Below, in pieces: positions 1 to 8,793 of a stretch of 64,000 nucleotides of DNA. Under the pieces are notes generated by a model. It did not search any database. It saw nothing but the letters and a program-made list of their open reading frames with translations, and was not told the origin of the DNA. The stretch is from positions 1,736,001 to 1,800,000 of the forward strand of contig NZ_CP009962.1 in NCBI RefSeq assembly GCF_000786695.1. Direction: 5' to 3'. The position numbers were made by a program, and so were the translations under genes. The stretch is from Collimonas arenae (GTDB lineage: Bacteria; Pseudomonadota; Gammaproteobacteria; Burkholderiales; Burkholderiaceae_D). How positions within the stretch are numbered: position 1 is the stretch's first letter; every line of letters starts with the position of its first letter.

Positions 1-105
1 CTCCCTTTGCTGGTTTGACGCAACGTCAGGCCGCAGCGCGGAGAAGTAAATGAAAAATGGCCTGTCTGGGATAGGCGAGGCCGCAATCGATGGGGAGAAC
101 AGTAA

Positions 106-2838
106 GTGAACAAAAATTTAACACCAATAGCATCTGCGGTTGCACTACTGGTGATGGCAGCAGCAGCCATGCCGGTTTATGCGCAGCAGGCAGATGACAC
201 AGCCCCAAAGGCTGACAGCAAGAGCACTGACAAGAGCGGCCAGATTGAACAGGTCACCATCAGCGGCATCCGTGGTTCGTTGCAAAAATCCCTGACTCAA
301 AAACGTAATGCCGATTCCCACGTGGAAGTCATCACAGCGGAAGACATCGGCAAGATGCCGGACAAGAACGTGGCCGACTCGCTGTCGCGCGTACCTGGCG
401 TCACCATCGGCAATGCCGGCGCAACAGAAGGCGGTTTCGATGAAGCCGACCGGGTCAGTATGCGCGGCACCAGCCCCAGCCTGACGCAAACGCTGATCAA
501 TGGTCACAACGTGGCATCCGGCGACTGGTTCGTGCTGGACCAGTCGGGCCAGGTCGGCCGTAGCGTCAGCTACACCATGCTGCCTTCAGAGCTGGTCGGT
601 TCGGTGGTGGTCCACAAGAGCTCGGAAGCCAGCCTGGTTGAAGGCGGCGTCGCCGGTTCGGTTGACATCATTACCCGCAAGCCGCTGGAGTTCAAGAAAC
701 AATTCACGGCTGAAGCAACCCTCGGCGCGGTATATGCAGATTTGCCTGGCAAGACCGACCCGCAAATAAGTGCGCTGATCAACTGGAAAAACGAAGCGAA
801 TACCTTCGGCATCCTGGTGCAGGCATTTTCGGAAGAGCGCCATCTGGAACGCCAGGGCCAGGAAATCCTCGGCTACACACAGATCGCTCCTGGCAGCAAA
901 ATCGCCACTGCGCATCCTGACCTGGCCGGCGTCTATGCACCTAACCTGATCAACTCCGCCCTGTTTGAGCAGCAACGCAAACGTACCGGCGGTTTGATCG
1001 ATGCCCAGTTCAAGGTCAGCAACGATTTCTCTTTCGATATCAATGGCTTCACTTCGGAAATGAAGGCCGCCAACTACAACCGCAGCTATGAATTCTGGGG
1101 CGCGCAAGTTATCAACGCCGGTGCCGGCCAGTCGCCGAATCCTGGCTATACAGTCAAGAACAACACGCTGACATCGGCGACTTTTGCTCCTGTCGCCGGC
1201 ACCAACTACGGCGTGTATGACCAGATTTCACGTCCAGATGAGAGCGCAAGTTCGAATTTTGTCGAGATCGGCACCAAGTGGCGCGCAAGTGATTCGCTGA
1301 ATTTCACCACCAAGCTAGGTACGTCGACGGGTGAAGGCAAAACTCCTACGCAAAACGTCGCGGAATGGAATGTCGGCGTCGGCGCCGGCGCCGGTTACCA
1401 GCTGAACGGTATCGGCACTGCTGCCAACTGGAACCTGGGTGCTACCAATAACTCCAGCCCTAACACCGGCACAACCGCCTTCGGCTGGATCTTTGGCGAC
1501 CAGAACGTCGACGTCAAGGATAAGGAAAACTGGGCTCAGATCGATGGTGAATACACTGCCGGCTGGGGTGCATTGTCGTCGGTGCAGTTCGGCGCACGGT
1601 ATAACGACCATAAACGCAGTTCCGATGGCGTGATCGGCCAGGGACCGACAGCTGACGCAAGCAATCCAGCCAATTTCCCGCAAGGCTACCAAAATTTCCC
1701 GTCGAACTTCGGCAGCGGCCTGGGTAGCGGTTTCCCGACCAATGTCTGGTATTACACGCCGGGCCAGCTGGCAGCCTTCAATGCGTTCACCAACCGCGAT
1801 CCGGTCTCACGTGAAGATTGGAATTCCGAGTTTTCGGTGAAGGAAAAGAATGCCGCCGGTTACCTGCAAGGCAATCTTGAAGGCAATCACTGGAGCGGTA
1901 ATGTCGGCGTGCGTGTAGTGCAGACGCAAGAGAACGTTCTCTCCAACGTCGCGGCGCCAGCCACCGCGCCGGGAGCGATCACGACTTCGGCTTTCGGTCC
2001 GTTCGTCCGCCAGCAAGACAACAACACCTACGTCGATGTACTGCCTAGCGCCAATCTGAAATTTGAATTGAGCAAAGACGTGATTGCCCGTTTCGCACTG
2101 TCGAAGACCATGACGCGTCCGGATTACTCGGCGCTGGCTGGCCAGGTGTCGTTGTCGCCACCGGCGCAATTCGGTTCCATCGGCTCGGGCAGCGGCGGCA
2201 ATCCGAATCTGAAGCCGATCACGTCGAACAACTTCGATACGTCGATCGAGTGGTACTTTGCTCCTCGTTCCCTGGTTTCGGCGAGTGTTTTCAACATGAA
2301 CCTGACCAGCTACGTAGGCCTCGGCAGCGTCACCAGAAGCTATGTCACCAGCACGCCTGATCATCCTGCCAACTACATGGCCGACTATGTGCTGACCGTG
2401 CCGGTCAACACCAGTGGTACGGTAACCGGTGTCGAACTGGCGTATGAAATGCCGCTCGGGAAGTACTTCGGTTTTGCCACCAACGCCACCTTTATCAATG
2501 CCTATGACGCGAACAACGGTCCTTTGGTTGGCGCATCGAAACGTACCGCCAACCTGACGGCTTATTTCGAAGATGAGCGCTTCAATGCCCGCATCTCGTA
2601 TAACTACCGTAGCGCCTTCTACAGCGGCCTGGATCGCAGCACTGCGTTCTATCAAGCCGGCGTCGGCACCCTGGCAATGTCTCTCGGCTTCAAGTACAGC
2701 GAACAGCTGGCCTTCACGCTGGATGCGCAGAACCTGAACAACCCAACCCTGAAGTACTACGCATTGAGCGAAGACCAGCCGCGCGCGTTCTACAAGAACG
2801 GCCGTCAGTTCTATCTCAATGCCCATCTGAAGTTCTAG
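106..2838 (+). CDS. TonB-dependent outer-membrane receptor, probably for chitooligosaccharides
   Basis: A 910-residue outer-membrane receptor. It has a signal peptide (cleavage near Ala26), a plug domain at about residues 48-190 beginning with a TonB-box-like stretch (QVTISG), and a beta-barrel ending in Phe (LNAHLKF). The long plug with VITAEDIGKMPDKNVADSL is typical of the Xanthomonas/Caulobacter-type receptors used for carbohydrates. The start is GTG, set by GGGGAG at 92-97. It lies directly upstream of a dedicated TonB-ExbB-ExbD-ExbD set and a GlcNAc catabolic operon, so uptake of chitin oligomers is the natural inference. It may correspond to the transporter called ChiP-I in Collimonas fungivorans (from memory). 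Family call is certain; substrate is inferred from context. Confidence 0.9.
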   Translation: MNKNLTPIASAVALLVMAAAAMPVYAQQADDTAPKADSKSTDKSGQIEQVTISGIRGSLQKSLTQKRNADSHVEVITAEDIGKMPDKNVADSLSRVPGVTIGNAGATEGGFDEADRVSMRGTSPSLTQTLINGHNVASGDWFVLDQSGQVGRSVSYTMLPSELVGSVVVHKSSEASLVEGGVAGSVDIITRKPLEFKKQFTAEATLGAVYADLPGKTDPQISALINWKNEANTFGILVQAFSEERHLERQGQEILGYTQIAPGSKIATAHPDLAGVYAPNLINSALFEQQRKRTGGLIDAQFKVSNDFSFDINGFTSEMKAANYNRSYEFWGAQVINAGAGQSPNPGYTVKNNTLTSATFAPVAGTNYGVYDQISRPDESASSNFVEIGTKWRASDSLNFTTKLGTSTGEGKTPTQNVAEWNVGVGAGAGYQLNGIGTAANWNLGATNNSSPNTGTTAFGWIFGDQNVDVKDKENWAQIDGEYTAGWGALSSVQFGARYNDHKRSSDGVIGQGPTADASNPANFPQGYQNFPSNFGSGLGSGFPTNVWYYTPGQLAAFNAFTNRDPVSREDWNSEFSVKEKNAAGYLQGNLEGNHWSGNVGVRVVQTQENVLSNVAAPATAPGAITTSAFGPFVRQQDNNTYVDVLPSANLKFELSKDVIARFALSKTMTRPDYSALAGQVSLSPPAQFGSIGSGSGGNPNLKPITSNNFDTSIEWYFAPRSLVSASVFNMNLTSYVGLGSVTRSYVTSTPDHPANYMADYVLTVPVNTSGTVTGVELAYEMPLGKYFGFATNATFINAYDANNGPLVGASKRTANLTAYFEDERFNARISYNYRSAFYSGLDRSTAFYQAGVGTLAMSLGFKYSEQLAFTLDAQNLNNPTLKYYALSEDQPRAFYKNGRQFYLNAHLKF

Positions 2839-2959
2839 CAAGGCAATACCGACATGCCGCCGTCCAAAGCGACATGCCGGATGAAACTGAAATTGTGTGC
2901 GGTTGAAGTAAGAGTTGACGTTGATTTGCCGAGAGAGCGTGGACAACCAGATATGCATG

Positions 2960-3004
2960 CACCCGCTTGGCTTTGATGAAAGCGCTCTCCGGTTTTTTTA
3001 CCGG
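2960..3004 (+). terminator. Possible weak terminator in the gap after the receptor gene
   Basis: The 300-base gap 2839-3138 has no convincing gene. It contains a GCTTT-GATG-AAAGC hairpin followed a few bases later by seven T residues (2993-2999), which themselves sit inside a CCGGT/ACCGG dyad (2989-3004). This could attenuate or end the receptor transcript, but the stem is short. A clear promoter for tonB was not found; TTGACG at 2915 lacks a matching -10. Confidence 0.25.
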
Positions 3005-3138
3005 TCAGGTCAGCTACGATCCATTGAAATCGCCGGAAACCAATATAAGTTCAGGACGCCGACAGACGACATGTTGCGCCAGTGTCGTTGTCAATACCGA
3101 GATTGCCCGTAGTCAGGCAAACAAACAGGAGTCGTTGT

Positions 3139-3792
3139 ATGGATTTCACGCAGGATGGGAAAAATCCCTCCAAGAATGTAGTTGGCATCAGCGTGGTTGT
3201 TGTTCTGCATGTTCTTCTGATTTACGCACTTCTTACTGGATTGGCGCGCAAGGTTGTGGAAGTGATCCAGCAACCGGTTGAAACCAAGATTATCGAAGAG
3301 ATCAAACCGCCGCCACCGCCGCCACCACCGAAACAGGTTGTGCCGCCACCGCCAAAATCGGTCGCGCCGCCACCGCCGTTCGTACCTCCACCCGAGGTCA
3401 AGGTAACGCCGCCGCCAACAGACAACGTGATTGCCGCGGTGACCAACGTCAAGCCGCCGACCAATGATTTGCCGACATCGGTGGCGCAGCCTGCTACCAA
3501 CGGCGAAGCAGGTCCAGCGCATACCAGCGCCAAGATTGCAGGAAATTGCGAGAAACCGGAGTACCCGCGCACTTCATTGCGTAATGAAGAAGAAGGCATG
3601 GTCACGGTCAAGCTGACCATCGGCGCCGACGGCAATGTGCTTGATTCTTCTGTTGAAAAGAGCAGCGGCTTCAAGGAGTTGGACAGAGCCACGGTGAAAG
3701 CCTGGAGCCTGTGTCATTTCTCGCCAGCCATGTCGGACGGCAAAGCGGTGCAGTCCACCACCAAAATGCAATATGTCTGGAAACTTGAGTAG
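3139..3792 (+). CDS. tonB: TonB energy-transducing protein
   Basis: 217 residues when started at ATG 3139, which has a good ribosome site (ACAGGAG at 3124-3130); an upstream in-frame ATG at 3082 lacks one. One N-terminal membrane anchor (about 13-33) is followed by a proline-rich periplasmic spacer with PPPPPPPP and PPPPK repeats (about 53-115). The C-terminal TonB domain begins at EYPRTSLRNEEEG and continues with VTVKLTIGADGNV. TonB couples the ExbBD proton channel to outer-membrane receptors. Position between the receptor and exbB suggests it serves that receptor. Confident. Confidence 0.92.
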   Translation: MDFTQDGKNPSKNVVGISVVVVLHVLLIYALLTGLARKVVEVIQQPVETKIIEEIKPPPPPPPPKQVVPPPPKSVAPPPPFVPPPEVKVTPPPTDNVIAAVTNVKPPTNDLPTSVAQPATNGEAGPAHTSAKIAGNCEKPEYPRTSLRNEEEGMVTVKLTIGADGNVLDSSVEKSSGFKELDRATVKAWSLCHFSPAMSDGKAVQSTTKMQYVWKLE

Positions 3793-3873
3793 GTTCACGT
3801 CAGCGCAGATATAGACGAACCATTTACCACGTCGCGATTGCGGCAATCTACTTTCTAATTTTGGAGCACAAGC

Positions 3874-4815
3874 ATGTCTATCACCCGTAACCGCTTATTT
3901 TCCTTGCCTTCCGCCCTGGCTGCAGCCCTGATGATCTCTGCAATGACGATCTCGCCGCTGGCAGCAATCGCCCAAACTCCTGCCGCAGCATCTGCACCTG
4001 CTGCCGCTACCTCCGCGCCGGCCGCCGATGCACCTAAAGCTGCAGACGCTGCAGCAGCATCGCTGGTAGATACCCCCGTTCCGCCACCGGCTCCTGCCGA
4101 TCACGAAACAGTCAATAACCCATACGGCCTGGACGCCCTGTGGAAAGGCGGCGACTTCGTTGCCCGCGGCACCCTGATCATCCTGGTGCTGATGTCGATG
4201 GGTAGCTGGTACATCATCATCACCAAGCTGCTCGAGCAAGTGAAGTTGATGGGTCAAGCCAGCAACGCTAAAAAGACATTCTGGAAAGCCGCTACGGTTG
4301 CTGCCGGTGTTGACGGCCTCAAGCCAAACAGCGCTTACCGCTTCATCGCGCAAAACGGTTTGAATTCGACCGAACACCACGACGGCGCCCTGCTGGAACA
4401 AATCGACCTGAACACCTGGGTCACCATGTCGATCCAGCGCTCGGTTGAGAAAGTACAAAGCCGCCTGCAAGACGGCCTGGCCTTCCTGGCAACCGTCGGT
4501 TCAACTGCACCGTTCGTCGGTCTGTTCGGTACCGTCTGGGGTATTTACCACGCGCTGACAGCGATCGGTATCGCCGGCCAGGCATCGATCGACAAAGTTG
4601 CCGGTCCAGTGGGTGAAGCGCTGATCATGACCGCAATCGGTCTGGCAGTGGCTGTGCCTGCGGTGTTGGGTTACAACTGGCTGGTTCGCCGCAACAAGAG
4701 CGCAATGGAAGAAATCCGTTCGTTCAGCGCCGACCTGCACTCGGTGCTGTTGAGCGGCGTGATGTCCTCGAGCTCGGCGGTCCAGGTTTCGCATATCAAT
4801 AAAAAGGTTGGCTAA
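3874..4815 (+). CDS. exbB: ExbB/TolQ-family proton channel subunit with periplasmic N-terminal extension
   Basis: 313 residues, an inner-membrane MotA/TolQ/ExbB protein that with ExbD harvests the proton gradient for TonB. The C-terminal part has the family core, including a transmembrane helix near 98-118 (GTLIILVLMSMGSWYIIITK) and the conserved FLATVGSTAPFVGLFGTVWGI and PVGEALIMTAIGLAVAVPAVLGY helices. About 80 extra N-terminal residues form a signal-like segment and an Ala/Pro-rich stretch before the first family helix, making it longer than classic ExbB (about 240). Ribosome site TTGGAG precedes ATG 3874. It is 2 bases from the first exbD, so the genes are surely cotranscribed. Confidence 0.93.
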   Translation: MSITRNRLFSLPSALAAALMISAMTISPLAAIAQTPAAASAPAAATSAPAADAPKAADAAAASLVDTPVPPPAPADHETVNNPYGLDALWKGGDFVARGTLIILVLMSMGSWYIIITKLLEQVKLMGQASNAKKTFWKAATVAAGVDGLKPNSAYRFIAQNGLNSTEHHDGALLEQIDLNTWVTMSIQRSVEKVQSRLQDGLAFLATVGSTAPFVGLFGTVWGIYHALTAIGIAGQASIDKVAGPVGEALIMTAIGLAVAVPAVLGYNWLVRRNKSAMEEIRSFSADLHSVLLSGVMSSSSAVQVSHINKKVG

Positions 4816-4817
4816 TC

Positions 4818-5243
4818 ATGGCGATGTCACTCGGCTCTGATGGGGACGAAGACGAAGTGATCGGCACGATCAACACGACGCCGCTGGTCGACGTCATGCT
4901 GGTCTTGCTGATCATCTTCCTGATTACGATCCCGGTGGTGACCCATACGATTCCAGTGAAGTTGCCGAACGAATTCGACGAACCTTACAAGACCAAGCCG
5001 GAGAACATCAATCTGGCGGTCAATAAGCAAGGCGACATGTTCTGGAACGAGCAGCTGGTGCCGAACACCACGACGTTGCTGGCGAAACTGAAGGAAGTGG
5101 CGGTTATCGTGCCACAACCGGAGCTGCATATCCGCGGCGACCAGCAAACCAAGTATGAATACATCGGCAAGGTGATCCTGACTGCGCAGCGGGCAGGGAT
5201 CGCCAAGATCGGGTTCATTACCGAACCGCCTGCACGCAACTGA
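4818..5243 (+). CDS. exbD: ExbD-family biopolymer transport protein (first copy)
   Basis: 141 residues with one N-terminal transmembrane helix carrying the channel aspartate in NTTPLVDVMLVLLIIFLIT, then a periplasmic domain that ends FITEPPARN. ExbD is the second subunit of the TonB motor. It starts 2 bases after the exbB stop. A second, clearly different exbD copy follows 94 bases on. Paired exbD genes behind one exbB are known from xanthomonads and other proteobacteria with many TonB receptors. Confidence 0.93.
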   Translation: MAMSLGSDGDEDEVIGTINTTPLVDVMLVLLIIFLITIPVVTHTIPVKLPNEFDEPYKTKPENINLAVNKQGDMFWNEQLVPNTTTLLAKLKEVAVIVPQPELHIRGDQQTKYEYIGKVILTAQRAGIAKIGFITEPPARN

Positions 5244-5337
5244 TCAATTGCGGGACAGTTTATGAAGCGCTGAAGAGCGGTGAATGCACTGTCCCTCAAC
5301 TGAACATTCAGGAAGTCTCAAACATGAGGAGCATCAA

Positions 5338-5772
5338 ATGGGTATGAATGTAGGCTCATCCGGCGGCAACGCCAATGATCCGGAACCGATGATGGAAATG
5401 AACATGACGCCGCTGATTGACGTCATGCTGGTGCTGATCATCATGCTGATCATCACGATTCCGATCCAGAATCACGCGATCAAGCTGAACATGCCGACCG
5501 GTAATCCGCCGCCGCCACTGGCCTTGCCAGTGGTCGATACGGTGGATATCGATCCAACCGGCACGGTGATGTGGAACGGCACGCCGATGGCGAGCCGGGC
5601 CGAGCTGGAAGGCAAGCTGAAGCAAGTCGTCGCTGGCGGCAATATCGATGAAGTGCACCTGCGTCCGAACAAACTGGTGGAGTACAAGTCGGTCGCTGCC
5701 GTGATGGCATCGGCACAACGCCTGGGTGTCACCAAGATCGGCGTCGTCGGTAACGAGCAGTTCATGGAATAG
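5338..5772 (+). CDS. exbD: ExbD-family biopolymer transport protein (second copy)
   Basis: 144 residues from ATG 5338, preceded by GAGGAG at 5325-5330. An earlier in-frame ATG at 5284 would add 18 residues without a ribosome site. The channel aspartate lies in NMTPLIDVMLVLIIMLIIT, followed by a periplasmic domain with DTVDIDPTGTVMWNG. It shares the helix pattern with the first copy but little else, so this is an old paralogue rather than a recent duplication. In related bacteria the second ExbD can be needed for only some receptors; the specific role here is unknown. Confidence 0.9.
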   Translation: MGMNVGSSGGNANDPEPMMEMNMTPLIDVMLVLIIMLIITIPIQNHAIKLNMPTGNPPPPLALPVVDTVDIDPTGTVMWNGTPMASRAELEGKLKQVVAGGNIDEVHLRPNKLVEYKSVAAVMASAQRLGVTKIGVVGNEQFME

Positions 5773-5822
5773 TTAGTTGTTAACAAGGTAAGTTATGATT
5801 TATCTGCCCTTCTGATTAGTTG

Positions 5823-5894
5823 GGGACAGAGTCGCCCGGATAGCGTAATTCGCCGTGCGCTGGCTCTTAAAGCCGGGCTGGCCGCCTCTGTCCC
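5823..5894. repeat. REP-like imperfect hairpin between exbD and nagK
   Basis: Outer arms GGGACAGAG (5823-5831) and CTCTGTCCC (5886-5894) are exact complements. An inner pair GCCCGG (5834-5839) and CCGGGC (5873-5878) gives a long, interrupted stem. The GGGGACAGAG end resembles the GGGGTCAGAG end of the element at 18632-18706, so both look like members of a dispersed REP family. It lies in the 236-base gap between the TonB operon and the nag operon and could also act as a terminator. Confidence 0.55.
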
Positions 5895-6008
5895 GCAAGT
5901 AATTTGAATGCGGTTGACAGCCGCTTTCTGTCCTCATACAGTGAATCCAGTTTGTTTCCGCTAATAAAAACAATGCCAGTGGCAGATGAAAGCGATGGAT
6001 GCAACAAC

Positions 6009-6923
6009 ATGATTGAATACCTGATTGGCGTCGATGGCGGTGGCACCGGCACCCGCGTACGCCTTGCGCGCAACGATGGTGTATTGCTGGCGACCGGAAG
6101 CGGCGGTCCTTCGGGACTGATGCACGGCGTTGAACAAGCCTGGTCCGCGGTGCTGGATGCGCTGCATGGCGCATTTTCGACGGCGGGGCTGGTACGTCCG
6201 GCACTCGATAAAATGGCGATTGGACTTGGCCTGGCGGGAGTGAACAACAGGCAATGGGCAGCTGATTTTTCCGCCAGGAATCCTGGCTTCGGAGATGCTG
6301 TGATCGAGACCGACGCCTTTACCACATTGGTCGGCGCGCACCAGGGCCAGCCAGGCGTCATCATCGCCATCGGCACCGGTAGCGTCGGCGAAGTATTGAC
6401 GACTGATGGCCAACGGCGTGAAGTGGGCGGTTGGGGTTTTCCAGCCAGCGACGAAGCCGGCGGCGCCTGGCTCGGCATGCGCGCCATTACCCACGCTCAG
6501 CAAGTGCTGGACGGTCGTGCGCCAGGCAGCGATTTTTCACGCGCACTGATGTATTTCTGCGATCGTAGCAACCAGGCGCGCAACGTTCATTTCGACAGCC
6601 ATCGCGATAGCATGTTCGCCTGGCTGGCAAGCGCCAGCCAGACCGCTTACGCGCAAGTAGCGCCGTTGGTCATCCAGCATGCCGAAAGCGATCCTGCGGC
6701 ACGCCAGTTGATGCTCGACGGCGGCCGGGAAGTAGCCAAGATCGCCGCCGCGCTTGATCCGGGCGGAGAGCTCCCGATAGCACTGTGTGGCGGCATCGCT
6801 GCGCACATACAGCCGTACCTGCCGGAGCCGTTGCTGGCGCTGGTAGTCAAACCGCATGCCGATGCGGCAGCGGGTGCTTTACGCCTGATCGATCAGCGCT
6901 TAAAAGGATATCAAACATGCTAG
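6009..6923 (+). CDS. nagK: N-acetylglucosamine kinase (BadF/BadG ATPase family)
   Basis: 304 residues from ATG 6009, where the family's first strand starts (MIEYLIGVDGGGTGTRVRLA). The open frame runs back to about 5904, so a longer N-terminus cannot be excluded. Phosphate-binding motifs GVDGGGTGT and IGTGSVGEV, plus LCGGIAAH near the C-terminus, place it in the ASKHA sugar-kinase fold of the BadF/NagK type. The likely reaction is ATP-dependent phosphorylation of GlcNAc made by the GH3 enzyme in the cytoplasm, feeding NagA. It overlaps the next gene by 7 bases, so it heads a coupled operon. Confidence 0.82.
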   Translation: MIEYLIGVDGGGTGTRVRLARNDGVLLATGSGGPSGLMHGVEQAWSAVLDALHGAFSTAGLVRPALDKMAIGLGLAGVNNRQWAADFSARNPGFGDAVIETDAFTTLVGAHQGQPGVIIAIGTGSVGEVLTTDGQRREVGGWGFPASDEAGGAWLGMRAITHAQQVLDGRAPGSDFSRALMYFCDRSNQARNVHFDSHRDSMFAWLASASQTAYAQVAPLVIQHAESDPAARQLMLDGGREVAKIAAALDPGGELPIALCGGIAAHIQPYLPEPLLALVVKPHADAAAGALRLIDQRLKGYQTC

Positions 6924-7651
6924 CTCAAATAGAAAAACTCAAACCGGATGCCGCCAGCGACACGCCTTTATATCTGCAACTGGTCAACCGGCTGTCCGAG
7001 CAAATCAATGGCGGCGTCTGGCAACCTGACGAAGCGCTGCCTTCCGAGCGCATCTTGGCGGAATCGCTTGAGATATCCCGGGTGACCGCACGCAAAGCCA
7101 TCGACGTTTTGTGCGACCGCGGCATGCTCATTAGAAAGCGCGGTTCCGGCACCTACATCACGCCTAAGTTGGAACAGCCGCTGTCGCGCCTGACCAACTT
7201 CAGCGAAGAGTTGCGGCAACGCGGCTTTCGCCCGGGATCGCAATGGCTGCTGCGCGAAACCGGCATCGCGGTGGCGGAAGAAATCCTGGCGCTGGGTTTG
7301 TCACCCAATACCGTAGTGTCGCGGCTGAAGCGCTTGCGGACTGCAGATGACGTGGTGATGGCGATCGAAACCACCACCATCCCGGCCTTGTATCTGCCGG
7401 ATCCGAAAGCGGTGACCGATTCCTTGTATGTGCATCTGGAGACGCTCGGCGTAGCGCCGGTGCGGGCCTTGCAGCATATCCGCGCCATCAACGCCAGCGC
7501 CGACCAGGCCAAGCTGGCGGACATCAAGACCGGCGCAGCGATGCTGCACATCACGCGCGTCGGCTATCTGGAAAGCGGCGCGGCGATCGAGCTCTCGCAT
7601 TCCTATTGCCGCAGCGACTACTATGACTTCGTTGCGGAGTTGCGGCGATGA
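6917..7651 (+). CDS. nagR: GntR/HutC-family regulator with UTRA domain (NagR/DasR-like)
   Basis: 244 residues. Start ATG 6917 sits 8 bases after AAGGA (6904-6908) and overlaps the kinase gene. The N-terminal winged helix-turn-helix (about 20-85) contains SERILAESLEISRVTARKAI and KRGSGTYIT. The UTRA ligand domain (about 95-240) includes SRLKRLRTADDVVMAIE and ends in SHSYCRSDYYDFVAEL, the usual UTRA C-terminus. HutC-type regulators beside nagA usually sense GlcNAc-6-P or GlcN-6-P and repress chitin genes. I did not find a clear NagR-type palindrome near the operon, so its targets are unproven. Confidence 0.85.
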   Translation: MLAQIEKLKPDAASDTPLYLQLVNRLSEQINGGVWQPDEALPSERILAESLEISRVTARKAIDVLCDRGMLIRKRGSGTYITPKLEQPLSRLTNFSEELRQRGFRPGSQWLLRETGIAVAEEILALGLSPNTVVSRLKRLRTADDVVMAIETTTIPALYLPDPKAVTDSLYVHLETLGVAPVRALQHIRAINASADQAKLADIKTGAAMLHITRVGYLESGAAIELSHSYCRSDYYDFVAELRR

Positions 7652-8793
7652 CCGGAAGCAGTCAGCCGGGCAGCGAACAACGCAGCGCTACACTCAGAGG
7701 CAATATCCTGACGCCGCAGGGCTGGATCAGCGGCATCCTGCATTTCGATGGTCGCATCAATGCGATTGACGGCATGCCGGTCGATCCCGAAGATAACAGC
7801 GATCCTTACATCTTGCCGGGTTTCATCGATTTGCACGTGCATGGCGGCGGCGGCAAAGACATCATGGATGGCGGCGACGCTGTCGATGTCATCGCTGCGA
7901 TTCATGCGCAGCATGGCACCACCAGCATGCTGGCGACGACCATGACTTCGCCGCTGAGCGATCTGGAACAGGCGCTGGAAGCCTGCGGCCACGCCTGCCG
8001 CACGCGTCGCGCAGGTACTGCGCGGGTGCTTGGCGTGCATCTGGAAGGTCCGTACATCAATCCCGGCAAGCTTGGCGCGCAGCCCGATTTTGCACATGCC
8101 GCCACCTTGCAGGAAGTGGCGCGCCTGAGTGTGCTGGCGCCGATCAAACTGATTACGGTAGCGCCCGAGATGGAAGGCCATCTGGAAGTGGTGCGCATGC
8201 TGAGTGAATCCGGCATGCGGGTGCAGATCGGCCATACCCTGGGCAGTTATGAAGACGGCGTCCAGGCGTTGCAGCACGGCGCTTCCGGCTTCACCCATTT
8301 GTTCAACGCCATGACCGGCTTCCAGGCGCGCGCGCCCGGCATGGTTGGCGCGGCGCTGGCGCATGCGCGCTACTCGGAACTGATTCCCGATTTGCTGCAT
8401 GTGCATTCGGGGGCGATCAAGGCAGCATTGCGCGCTATTCCCAGGTTGTACTGCGTGACCGACTCAACCGCCGCCACCGGCATGCCGGACGGCGACTACA
8501 TGCTGGGCCGTCAGCATGTGCACAAATGCATGGGCGGCGTCAGGCTGGCCGACGGTACCTTGGCCGGCAGCACGCTGACCATGGACCAGGCCTTGCGCAA
8601 CCTGGTCGGCCTCGGCCTTGATCTGGCGGATGCGTCGCACCGCGTCTCGACGTATGCCGCCGATCATCTTGGCTTGCCGGAGCGAGGCCGTCTGGTGCAT
8701 GGCTGTCACGCCGACCTGGTGGTGCTGGACCGGCAACTTAATTTAACCGCGGTATATGTAGAGGGAGAACAGATTGGTCACAGAGAAGTTTAG
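7648..8793 (+). CDS. nagA: N-acetylglucosamine-6-phosphate deacetylase
   Basis: 381 residues of the amidohydrolase superfamily, converting GlcNAc-6-P to GlcN-6-P and acetate. Signature segments are HVHGGGGKDIMDGGD, HLEGPYINPGKLGAQ, the metal His in QIGHTLG, THLFNAMTGF, and the catalytic Asp in CVTDSTAATGM. ATG 7648 overlaps the regulator's TGA (ATGA), indicating translational coupling. The following deaminase gene overlaps its 3' end by 20 bases. Length matches the family (about 380). Confidence 0.95.
   Translation: MTGSSQPGSEQRSATLRGNILTPQGWISGILHFDGRINAIDGMPVDPEDNSDPYILPGFIDLHVHGGGGKDIMDGGDAVDVIAAIHAQHGTTSMLATTMTSPLSDLEQALEACGHACRTRRAGTARVLGVHLEGPYINPGKLGAQPDFAHAATLQEVARLSVLAPIKLITVAPEMEGHLEVVRMLSESGMRVQIGHTLGSYEDGVQALQHGASGFTHLFNAMTGFQARAPGMVGAALAHARYSELIPDLLHVHSGAIKAALRAIPRLYCVTDSTAATGMPDGDYMLGRQHVHKCMGGVRLADGTLAGSTLTMDQALRNLVGLGLDLADASHRVSTYAADHLGLPERGRLVHGCHADLVVLDRQLNLTAVYVEGEQIGHREV

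Noticed and set aside
6785-6916. Longer N-terminus for the GntR regulator
   Set aside because: The extension lies within the kinase gene in another frame, and ATG 6917 has a good ribosome site and the proper family start.
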